The notes under the pieces were generated by a model. That model was not told the origin of the DNA. It saw only the letters and a program-made list of their open reading frames with translations, and ran no database searches. A program made the position numbers and the translations under genes. Of a stretch of DNA of 64,000 bases, positions 33,911 through 45,900 are shown piece by piece. The number at the start of each line of letters is the position of its first letter. Within the stretch, counting starts at the first letter, position 1. This DNA comes from Larus michahellis (Eukaryota; Chordata; Aves; Charadriiformes; Laridae): NCBI RefSeq assembly GCF_964199755.1, contig NC_133906.1, positions 13,861,378 through 13,925,377 of the forward strand, read 5' to 3'.

Positions 33911-36900
33911 GTAACCGCTACCGCGGCCGCCCTCCTCCCCTCACCCGAACTTCTGCGCCGAGTTCCCTGCCGCCCTCCGCTGCCTGCTCGGCAGCCGCCC
34001 GTGCTGCAGCGGGGCCGCTTGGCGCGGCTCCCCTCGGCCTCTCGCGTACCGCTGGCCTCGGGTTCCGTCCCCCGCCCCGCCGCGGGAGCCCCCGGGGCGC
34101 TGAGGTGCCCCGGGCCCCTTAGGCGGGCGCTGGGCGGGAGCCCCCCCGGGGCCGCCACGTCGGGGACGCCGCGCTGTCTTCCCTCACGGCTGCCTCCCCT
34201 CCCGGGGGCCGCCTCTCCTCACGGCCGGGTCCCCTCACGGCTGTCTTCCCCCCTGGTGGTGGCGTCTCCTCAGGGCTGCTTCCTTTCAGGCTTTCTTGCC
34301 CCTCTCCTGGGGGTCGCGTCTCCTCACGGCTGGGGTCACTCCTGGTTGTCTTTCACCCCCCCGCCCCGGGGGCCGCCTCCCCTCAGTGCCGGGTCCTCTC
34401 ATGGCTGTCTTCCCCCCCGCCGGGGGCCGCCCTGACGGGAGGCACGACCTGGCCCTCAGGAGAGGCGGCCCCCTCGCAGCGCGGCCCCCCCGCAGCGGAG
34501 CGGGGCTCAGCTCCATCTCGGCCCCGTCGCCGCCTTCCTGTCGGTTTCGCCTGGTCACGATCGGCGGTGGGTTGTGGGGCCCCGGGCTCCCCGCGGGGAT
34601 GCTGCAGGCCGGGGAGGAGGGAAAGGCGCCATTCCGCTTGAGGCGGGCAGGCGAGTGGCCATCCCCGGGGAGCAACCTCCGAAACGTGAAGGAATGGGGG
34701 GAGAGAAAAAACGCGAAGTTTTGGCCGCTGCCAGGAGAGGTGTAGGGTTTCTCGTGAAATTTGTCATGCTCTAACCGCAACAAAACTGGATCCGCCGAGG
34801 GGTGCCAAGCACAACACGGGGAGGCCGGAGGAAGGCAGCCTTTCTCCCGCAGACCCTTCTCTGCCCCCTCGGCCCTGGGGTCGCGAAAGCTCTCGGTGGG
34901 GTTTGGGTGGGGGCTGTGGTGCACGGTCCTGCGTGGGGACTTGGTGCGGGGAGAGGCTTCCCCCAGCACCGGGGCCTAGGACTTCCCCAGGGCCTCCTCC
35001 AGGGTCGGTTAGCTTGGAAACAGGTAGTTTTTGTGGCTGTGAAATACACGTTGTTCCACGAGTGGATCATGATTACGCTGGAAAGCAACACGGTCCCAGC
35101 ACTGGCTGGCGGTGCGAAGAGGTAACCTGCAAAATCATTTTAAAGCACAGAGTTTGCGGCTTGGATGCAAGTACAATGTGCTTTATTAGTAAGAGTTACG
35201 TACTTCTTGAAACACTTCTAACAGTGTGGTGACGCTCTCCTCCCACCCGCTGCCTCGAAATTTATTGCCTGCAAATGACCGGCCCTTGGGTTGCTCTGTG
35301 AAGGGAGATCTCTGGCTGACGGGCTTAATTTTATGCGGTGGGATATTCCTTTTAGCTGCAGTGATACAATTGAGCAATTTAGATGGTTAATAGTATATCT
35401 GCAGTCTTTTAAGCGTCACGGTTTTCACAGAATATTGATGGCTCTTTTTGTGTCCTCATAGAGTCAGGACACAGTCCTGGACACTACCTGAAGTCCAGAG
35501 CTTTAACTGCTAGCATGTGCCTTTTAAAGACACTGATCACAGCTGCTCGCACACCTCTCCACTTACTGTGAAGGTGGTTGCTTTTTTTAAGTGATTTTTT
35601 TTTTTTTAGGAGACAAAACGTTTTAATGATGTCTGTGTCATCTTATTTTCTAAATCAGTGTAATACTGGGATCAGAACCCTTGGTGGGGAAGAGGCACTA
35701 GGACTGCTCTGTATCACTGCCCTGCCTTTTTCCCCCTGTTAAGTTGTTCGTTAGTGATGGATTTATGTAGAGACTCATGGCTCATTCAACAGCTGCAGTG
35801 CAGACCCTGGGGCAGAAATGTGGGGATCACGCCTGTGTTGAAAGGAGTGATAGTCCCGCAAGTCCTCTTCTTCCCTCTTTACCTGCATCGTTCTGTGCCA
35901 AACTGGATGTGAAATTTAAGATAGGTCACTCTGCTCTTCTCTCCTCCATTCATGTAGTGCTGTTTCATTTTGTGATGTGAACTGTCAACCAATAATTAGT
36001 GAATTTGCAGTTATTTTTTTTGGCAGACCCATGGGTAGAAAATTCCGTAGGAGACTGACGGCTCTTCTGACTAAGGCCTTGGGGCGGTGGGAGACCTGGC
36101 TCTTGCTTAGGAAGCCAAGCATCATTTTTTGAAGACTAATACAGATGCCCTCTAGGCATGTTGCCTAACGACTGCTTTCATTTTCCAAATGGGGTTAAGT
36201 CTTCAGTTAATCCTCACTATGTATGGTCTTATCAGTTACTGGTGAAACTTCTGGATAGTACGCAAAATAAAGACTGTTATTTATTACAGCTGGGTCTTTA
36301 GAGGCTGGAAACAAGCACTTTGGATTTTTAGACTGTTCCTCGTTCCAGTAAACCTGAAGGCAAGAGCCTCATCAATTTCAGTGGAGCAAGGTTTTGTTTA
36401 TGGATTGATATATTATTATCTCTCTATATTCTAAATAACAGAACACTTTCCAAATATTCTGAACGTTGTTATTTCTGTCTTCACTTTGAAAGCTTGGTCC
36501 TGTTACTGAGGAGACTGTGTAGAATAACCATGAAAAAAATACATACATTCTCTTAATATATTTTGTGAATAATATGTACTTAGAGGAAACTCCAACTACT
36601 CTGGCAGTGACATCAGTATAGCAGAACACTTAAGGATGATTTTGATGCTCATTCTTTTTTCGAATATGAATATATTTTGCATTTCTGTCAGGCTTATTGT
36701 GAAAATTTACCAGGACGTAAATTCTACTTCATCTGTGCTTACACTGCTTCAAAAATAAAATTATTAATACTTTTTAGGGGAAACATATTTTGTTTAGTTG
36801 TTTGTTTGTTTGGGCTTTTTTTCCTACTCTTTCTTTCTGTGCTGCGAGTCTGTGAAATTTATGCGTCTGGGTTTAGCCAAACTCTGTGAAATCCTTCAGA

Positions 36901-39900
36901 ACTAGGTGCTGGAGGGGTTAACAGTTCTAGTGATGTGACCAGTAAGTTAGCAACTGTAACGTACCGGTTTGCCTTTCTTCTTTTTTTTTTAATGTATATA
37001 TAAAAGCAGATTATTTTACAGAGGGAAATCACAATAGATCTACTACATGTTGGTATCTTAGCTCTTCAGTTTAACACAGTGCAGTTGGCAGGGTTGGCGC
37101 TTTGTCTGAAATATCTCAGTACAGCTCGACTTTCACATGGTGAAAAAGAATGTTCAGAATTTTAGTGGTACAATCTATTTACAAGAAACACAGAAACACC
37201 TGCAAGTATTATAGAGAAGAGACAAGCCCTTAAGTTCCAAGGTGTAGAGTACCCGCTGTCTACTGCAAATAATACTCACGTGAGTGGATTTTCCCTGAGG
37301 GTAACTTTTACTATAAATAGGAGCTCTTGGCCGTACTGTAGCATCTGGCACTGGTGGCTGCGGGTGACAGGAGAGCTCAGCCCAGGCTTGGGCTCTTACA
37401 GTTATTAGGAATATGAGATTTCAGGTATGTTGTTTTCTAGAATTTTAGAATCAAAGTATTGCTGTTGCAAAATTACACCGCTGTTCACACCAGTTGTGTG
37501 CCATGCATGTATAAAAATGTATATACACTTTTAAATAGCAATTCAGTGATCCTTCCTCCATAATTTTCTGATCAATTTCCCCAGTAAAATGGAAACAATC
37601 TTACAAAAACTTCCTTAAACCAAGCAGAAGCAGCCACACATTGCTAAATATTATACGGGCACACAAAGTATTCCACTGCAGATTTACATTACTGACTGGC
37701 ATAGATCCTGATTTTTAGCTACTATTTATTTTCTGGCTTTCTAGGGGTCTGCTTCAGTGCTTTGGAGAAGAGGGAGCTGCCGAACCACTGATAACCAGCT
37801 TTTTGTTCTTCAAAATGGGCTCAGTAGAATGAGCCCAAAGCTCAGTCAGGCTTTGTATCTTTGTTGTTAAGAAATGTGGGCAGTATTGCCAACGGTAAAT
37901 ACAGCTGTAAGGACTGCAGCAGAGTTTTTGCAGGAGAGTGCGTCTGTTGAGATAGTAGTTGTGCTTGGAGCAATATTAAGCTGTTACAGAGGGAGAACGA
38001 TGGTCCTGTAATACTGAACTACAGGACTGGTACATTTTGGGGTTGTATGTAGGAGGGAAACTCAGTGTTTCTTTCCATCTTATGTGTAAAGTTCAAATAC
38101 TTGTTCCCTTATATCTCTAGACATTCTTCCCACCTAGCTGGGGGGTGGGGGGATTATTAATTAGGAGGGGTTTTTTACACTACAGCTCAATAAAAGTTTC
38201 AGTGTCTCTCTTTTTTTTTAATCTAGGGAGCTCTAAAGAACCATCTCACCCCGAGGGGCATTCCACCGATGTTTGCAAACTCTGTTTTGCTCTTGTTAAA
38301 GCACCTGTTGTAGAGGTACAGCTGTGTGGTAATTGTTCAAGCTTGAAAGAACCCCTTCCAGTTTCGAGTCTTACCAGCGGCGTGGAGTATCTTTGGGCAC
38401 ATTCTTCCTTTAGGGGTTTGCTTTGGTTATCTGGGTATTTCTGAGGACGAGCGCAGCTTTCTAAGTGGGAAGGTACAGGAATAAATAACTTTAAACACTC
38501 TTTATTTATGGAGAATTGTTGGTCATCCTGGAAATGTGCTTTCTTTGGGTCTTTCTGTAATATGTGCTGCTCCTTTATTGGGAGAATAGATTGCCAGGTT
38601 CCTGAGATATGAATAGGCCTAAGGCTGTCTGCAAAGTACTGTTTCCTGAAATCTGCCTAGGCAAGTATCCCCCATCAGCCCAGACTCTTTCTGTTCTCCA
38701 TGGCAGTGACTTTAAATGGTATCCTGAGATTTGTTTCCTTTCACATAATTTTTGGCAGCAGGATTCATCAAGGGAATTGCAATAAACCCAGTGTTGGAAA
38801 TGGGTAGCATGATGCAAAGATGCTTCACGAGCCAGTTCCTCTGCAGAGCTATTGTTCTTGCACAACAAAAATGTTATATGCTTTCTTACAAAGGCATAAG
38901 TGCTTCTTGAAGCAGGAGCTAATTTCTTGAAATAAACTGTGAAGAGACTTGGAGACGTCTAACGACATGTAGCTGTGGACTTTTTAAAGTGGAGGCTGGA
39001 GTAAGGTGAAGGAGGAACATGAAAGTTGTCTTTACATTGATTTTCCAGTCAAAGTTTTACCCACAAAACTTCTTGGTAAGTTTTCGAATTATTTCTGAAG
39101 GTGGCTAGCATTGGTGACGTAAATGATGTGGTATTGTTACAGGGACTGTTTTGTGTTTGTTCCTCCTGTGCTCAGAGCAGGGGTAACCACCACAGATTGC
39201 CATGTTGCTTTCCATTTTTAAGGTATGTCTTCATGAGATGCCAAAGGACTTCAGAGCCAGTGGTGTGTGGACACTGTAGTGTCATCAAACAGATAAAAAC
39301 ACTGCCAAAATTGTTACTGAATTTACCTTCCACAGCAAACACGGTATTCCACTCCACCCAGTCAAAGGCTTTTCTGTCAACAGCAGGTAGCTTTGTGTAT
39401 AGCAAGGCTGAGCCCAGGGAAACAAATCTCTTACCAAGCTCGTGAGCAATACAGCTAGTGAATTCATTATTCTAACAGCACCGCACAAGGCTTTACAAAG
39501 CTGTTCCTCAACAGCGCTGTCAATGTGTCAAGCTAGTCTGACCAAAACCTGCTATTAAAGAAATAGTGTGTTTTGATATTTGTTCACTTCTGGCATTCTG
39601 CAGGTCTTTCACCAATAAAAGTAAAACTCCTGGAATTTCATCATCTCAAAGTCTATCTTGAAAAAGAGCTTTAGCTGGACTTCGTTTTGTAATAGCTCCA
39701 GCTTTTCATCTTTTCCGGTAACCTGATGAATTTAAAATGCTTTTGTACCATAATTTTTTAAGACCATTCAAATTCTTAAACATCCAAAATGTTCTTTTGT
39801 TTTTACTAAGCTAATTTCTGTCCTTTAATGTCCCTTAAGTTTTGTTTTTTGTAAAAAAATCCATCTCTTCTGTAATATCTCTGGAAAAGTTTTTGGCTTT

Positions 39901-42900
39901 TTGGTTGCATTCATTAGCTTGAGTGTAGCAAGTTCTAATATTTCACTTTGATGTATGTGCAGTTTTCTCTATCACTATGATGACTTTGGCCTGTATTTTG
40001 AAATATATTGCTGTTTTCTAAAGTACTTCTTTTTGCCAAATTCTGTTTTGCATTTCCTGTCATCTGAGCTTTTATGTATCTTCCAGTGCTTTAAGGCAAC
40101 TTTTATCTTGGAAGCAGAAAGATACAAATTAATAGGTTCCAGTAAGTACCTGTGGAGCACAGAGAAAGTTTTGACAATTTCTGCTGAAGGGGCCACTCTC
40201 CAAGCCCTCCTTCACACCACGCTGTAGGTCTCCTAGAGCTTCTCCAGGTAGGCATGTGTTGCTGCTAAAAGATCCAGCAAGTCCTTGAAAATTTGCTAGC
40301 TCTGAATAAGGCAATGCTGCAAGCTGGGTCCGGACAGTGCCTGAAGGAGCTGCAAATCAGAGGGTCAGTGGTCCAGCCGGTGTTTGTTACTTAGTTGTAT
40401 TATTGTCGTATCCAAAGGAATTAACTTGAATCAGTACTCCCATCATGATAGGTGCATGTGAACACAAAGAATGACCAAATAATTTGAAAACCGTTAGGGT
40501 GCTTGTGCCTACCTGACTTTGTGCTTTGGAAAATTTTCCTCTGCCCTGGTGGGAATAGACCCTGCCTAGCCATCTCTACAGTGGAGTGGAAAAGCTCTCT
40601 GCTTGTTTTTTCTCTACTTTTTTAGAAGGAAGTAAAGATACAAAATGAGCTAACACACAGGTTAAGGGTCACCCTTATTGTCTTGCTTACTGGCATCTCC
40701 CATGGTGGTTGGGATTTGCGGTGACTTGAGAACTTGGCATCACGAGGTTGTGCTGCCCTTAGTTGACACCATGAGGTTGGTGCTGTCAGCGTGTGCTTGG
40801 CTTCCTCCCAGCCTGCAACATCGCTTCCTCCCCCTGGGATGGTTGTCTGAGGATGGCCTGCGGTCTCTTGCTGCCCTTGGAAGAGTCATTTTCTTGGTTC
40901 CTCTTCCAGCTTTTCAACTCTTTCCTCTAAGTCAGAAATCTTTTTGAGGAGAGGTTGGAGTGAGTGAATCACATGGTGCCTTTTTTACCATTGGGATCAC
41001 CGCTGGTTAGGTTTTCAGGCCGTGGTACTAGTTTGGATCTTGACAGCAGATCAGATGAATCCCTTGATTTTACTTCGAGTTTTTCTTGGATTTCTGATGG
41101 TGCGTGCCAGACAGGTGAATGTAGCAGTTTTCCCTCTGGAAGGCATGAATGTCTGCTGTCCTCTTCCCCAAGGGTTTGACCCAACAGAGCTGAGACAAAC
41201 CCTGCTCCCATGCTTGTTCTATGGAGACAGGATGAGCTGGCCTATCATCTCAAGAATGAATATGTTGACTTCTTGACATGGTTTCTGCGTGTCTGAAAAT
41301 GTATGTGTAGCTATACTAGAGTAAAAATGCTTCTTTCTACTTGGATTATGCTGGCAAGTGTTTTAAGAAGGTGCTTCTGCAGATTTAAAGGTACTGGTTC
41401 TCCAGGTGAGGTCATGGGGGTATGAAGATGTGTCAAGAGCATGGGGTGTATGTACCTGTTTGTCCACTGTGAGGTCTTCTCCTTTTCTGAAACAATTCCA
41501 CCATTCGTTTTCTGGTGACTGAAGGCGTATTTACATCTCTCATGTTGTAAACCTTGCTCTCTTGAGATGATCAGCTCCTCTGGTTGACTGATGGATTGTC
41601 TTTGCCTTTTCAAAGGGGTTTATCCTTTGCTCTGCGTATGCTTCTGAGTTAGTGTATGCTTATGGTGACAGCTTGGATGAATTCAAGCTCCTGTTCTGGA
41701 ATAAACTGGTCCAGTGTCACTTGGAGCCTGAAACTTGTGTTGTAATTTTGGCTGACTGCTGGAGGTGACCACTTTAGAAGCGTGTTTTACGAGTGGAAAG
41801 TAACGCACATGGTGGTTTCAGAGCCTGTGTTCCCTCCTCTTGCTACATCTGGAGCAGAATGTCTGCAAGATCACATGTTCGTGAGTAACGTTAGGAAAAA
41901 TGCAGAGCTCAGTTGCACCAGCAAATCCACAGTGTGGTTGTGCTGGGCTTCCAGAATCAGCCAAGAGCAGAATTTGTCTCTGAGGACTTGAAAAATTTTG
42001 TGTTTGTGGTATAGATAGAGAACCTTAATCTATAAAATATCTGCTGGAGGAAAAAAAAATTACGCCCATTAAAAACAGGAAGTAATTTTAGTCGTCTGTA
42101 AATGACTTGCTAATGCACCAGCTACTCTACCTTACAGTGAGTAGTAACAGAATTCATGTATGGGAAATATTCCTTTGAAAAAACTCATTTGCACAAAATA
42201 CACATGCGATTCTGCTGTGCCTAAGGAATGTGACTATAATGATTACATTCAAAAGGGGCAGTCCTCTCTGCAGGATTAATCACTTATTTCTAAAAATACA
42301 TGCTCAAATGTGTTCTGCTCCGTAGAAGTGTGAACGGTTATTATGTAGTCTTTGTATCAAAAAGGATTTATTTATTTTTACAACAATGCGTTGTGCTGTT
42401 GCTTAGTGCTCAACCGAAGCTTTTAATTGAGGTAATTCTGCACATTTGCGTAAGAAGTATGACCTTTTTCTTTTCTGAAACCAATAGCTTCTGTAGATAG
42501 TATTATTCAGAATACAATACACTACAGAGAAACTTGTTCAAATGTGTGAATTGCAGCACAAAATGCTAAACAAGCTACATATAGAGTTAGAGCATTATAT
42601 AGAGCATTAACAGTGCATGCATATAGCATTCATCCATGAGTACAATGTGTTTGTACGAAGTTTTCCGTCTTTTCTGAAAAAGTAATTTCATAGCTCTTAT
42701 CAAGTGGTTAAACTTTTGGATTTAAGCAGTTTGACTGCATGTAAAAGCTCTTTATTTTAAACAGCTTTGCCTGACGCTTTTGGGGTGATAACCTGGGTAT
42801 CTTCCAGCTTCTATGTATTATCTGTCTTTGAAACTATGGCCTTGGAAGACCCCCCCGTTTTGTACAGGTGAAGGACTCTTTGCAGTGAGCCCAGTGTGGC

Positions 42901-45900
42901 TCAGTAACAAGCAGCTCGGCTGGGGACACCCCCTGCCCACTTCAGTCTGCACAAGTGAACACCCCAACAATATTCCGTGCTGGGTTGTAGCATTGAGCAT
43001 GGACCTTTGCTGAAAGCCGTGATCTTGAAGAGTGGAAATGATCTATCACACACGACTCATCTGCTTTGTTTCTCCAGGATGTTTCCACAACTTCGTCAGC
43101 AGTGATTTTGGCCTAAAATAAGTAAAATACATCATAGAAACAATGGTATTTCCTTTACTACAAGTACTGTTTGTGCCCTGTGTGTTCATGGCATTTGATA
43201 CACCTCTGTATCTGCGTGTGCCTCATTAGCAGTGTCTTCAAATGTCTTTCTCTTGCTCCAGCCCAAATGTCAACAAAATGTAAAACTTCCAAGAGCACCA
43301 CAAACACTCTACCCTTTTAGTTTGTGTGATATATAACTGGAAAGAAATGGGAGCCAAATTACAGTTCTCTGCCATCTGTTTTAGTTGATAAATGAAGAAA
43401 CTTTGAGCTCAGTTCACCCCTGACTTAAGGTCCTGGCATTGTGCCTATTTAAGCCTGAGCAGTATCTTCACCCCAGTTCCTGTGTTGTTTCCCAGTTAAG
43501 GAGAGAGAAGGTATATTGTTTCTTTGAGCATTGCCCATAGGAGCAGCTGCTTTGCTATATGTTTGCTTTGGTTTTTATTTTGGCCTCAGTACCTGTGGAA
43601 ACGGTGGCTCACGCAGCGCTGCGCTCAGTCTCGTGCTCCCCTCTTAGTAATTTCTAAAGCTTTTGATCAGCTTCAGTCGTCTGTGGTGGAGAATGCGAGA
43701 AGTCCGAGTGAGATGAGTTTCTGTAACCTTAGTGAAAATCCTGCACGTGCTGTTGGGTGCCTCCTGCCCATTAGTACCTGGGAAGCTCCGACTTGGCTAC
43801 ACCTCGTTGTGTTGCATTTTCCAGTGGGCAAGTCAGAGGGAGCCTGGGGACAGCCAGAGTACAGGCATATTGGAAGAAGACGGTAGACGTGTGGCTTCAC
43901 AGTTTGCTCAGGGAACAGCTATGCGTGACCACAAGAAAGGCCAGTCCTGGACTACTGTGAATACTAGAATATAAAAATCTTTGTTTGCTGCATTATTCCT
44001 CTTTCTAGGCAGTGCTAAAATATACACTATCTACTACATACCCACATTTCTCTTGCCTCATGTGCATTCCTTGCACAGCTTTGTCCCATGGAAAAAACAG
44101 TCCTTCAAAGATTGTAGACTCAGGATGTAGTTTGCCATGTTTTGGGGTAATTATGAAAGAGGATGGTAAGTCAGAAGGAAGTCAGAAGAAAGCAGTTAGC
44201 TGAGAAATGAGCTATCAAATAGGAATGAGATTCTTGTTGGCGGTTTTTGCCCGTCTGAAGGCCTACCTGGAAAATGTTCATACCATGTGAAGAGTTGCTC
44301 GAATGGTTTGTTTCCTCCTTTCATGAAACTTGATACCAGAAATTGGTAGAAAAACAGTGTTAGTTCAGGTGTTAATGAAAAATAGGTGCAAGTGATAAGC
44401 TGTGTGGTTGTGTGTGCAGAGAACAGAGGCTGCAAAACATGGGGTGAGCGTGCTCTTCTTCTCGGAAGCTTGTTCTTGTTGACATTATCTGAACATCTGA
44501 GAAGCTAAGGAAGAATTCTGCCAGGATTTTCTTGTTCCTACAGGAAAAATAACAATATTACCCTCTAAGACAGAGTTAAAGAAATGCCTCAAATGTTAGG
44601 ACGGTGAATTGGCTTACAGTGCTAACAGTGTGTCTATTTAAAGACAGCCCAAACTCTGACATATCACTTAAATAGTCAGACAGAAAAAGGTGGTTGGTTT
44701 TTTTTCAGTACTTAAACATATTTCGGCTGCTGTGAGTTACTGGAAATTACTCTACTTTCTTAGTAGAAAAGGAAATTGTTCTACTGACAGCATGAAGGGC
44801 TAATAAGCTGTGAAAATAAGCATGTTGGTTTCTTAACTACGTGTATTTTCTAGTCATACAAGAGATGCTAATCGTGAACTCATGACCTCTTTTTTTCCAA
44901 ACCAGACATAATTAAAAAATATAAAATAAAAAAAAAATCAAAGCCATTTAAAATAAATTCTTATGAGACTGTAACAGAATTATATCTTTCTTTTAAACAG
45001 AAATGTTTATCAAACCTTCAGATAAGCAAAAATACCACTTTGGGATGAGACTGATTTAATTTACTTGCTTTAAATTTAAGTGCTTTTTTTCATGGTATCT
45101 TGTGGCCATGATGTTAAAGTGAATTACTTTGGTTAGTCTGAAAGTATCTATTTTAAAATGTGTCATCAGATTTTCTTTTTCAATTGAAGAATGTTCACAG
45201 AATGGCTAGAGAGCTTGTGTTTGTGTGTTTGGCAAGACTTTTTTTCACTTTGGGGTCAGAAAGTAAGAAACTGGATATTAGGTTTTTTGTTTATTTGGGT
45301 TTTGGTTTTGGATTTTCATTGGGTTTGGTGGTTGTTTTTTTTCTCCCCACCTGGATTTGGTATGTATTCATTTAAAGACTGGTCTTTTCTATTAGAAGCC
45401 AGCAGGACAAATCAGGTAAATTACACTCGAGATGACATTAGTCCACACCCACACTGGAGAAGAACCCATGCAAGATAAAATAAAATTCGCTAATGGCAAT
45501 TGTGTAAACTTAGAGTAGTTGGAAGATCATTCAGCAGACCTTGTTCAGCAGTGCTTGATATTGTCTTTGTAGTAAGGTCTTCTGTGTTTCCCCCAGCAGT
45601 GAGATAGATGAATTCAGTATATGCATACACTATGTAGACAGACCTAAATAGTTTTAATATAATGCTGGACAGACTTGTTTGCTTCTTAGATCAGAACCAT
45701 AGTTCTAAGATTCTTGTGGTGGGTTTTAGGGGGGTCACAGATGCTGCATAAGCCAAGGTACGAGCAACAAAAGAGATGGAGAGACTTTTGAAAACTATAA
45801 TCTTTATTTTCTTTCACTTTTTCTTGTCCCCGTGTTTATCAGTGCTGTTTATATCAGTTTATCAGGCCCTAGAGCGGCGGCTGGAGACCACCACTGATGT

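Larger units (their letters stand above)
33590..34800 (+). promoter_or_regulatory. FNIP1: CpG-island promoter of FNIP1
   Basis: Dense CpG island around FNIP1 exon 1. Upstream of the ATG are several GC boxes (CCCCGCCCC at 33631, 33643 and 33661), an AP-1-like TGACTAA (33695-33701) and the palindromic E-box GTCATATGAC (33707-33716). No TATA box is placed convincingly. Confidence 0.85.

Noticed and set aside
33577-34122. 181-codon + strand ORF over FNIP1 exon 1
   Set aside because: Wrong frame relative to the FNIP1 start and runs into the intron; GC-rich artefact.
34286-34969. 227-codon minus-strand ORF beside FNIP1 exon 1
   Set aside because: It lies in CpG-island DNA where stops are rare. 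Arg/Pro/Gly-rich composition, no domain, and it crosses the minisatellite.
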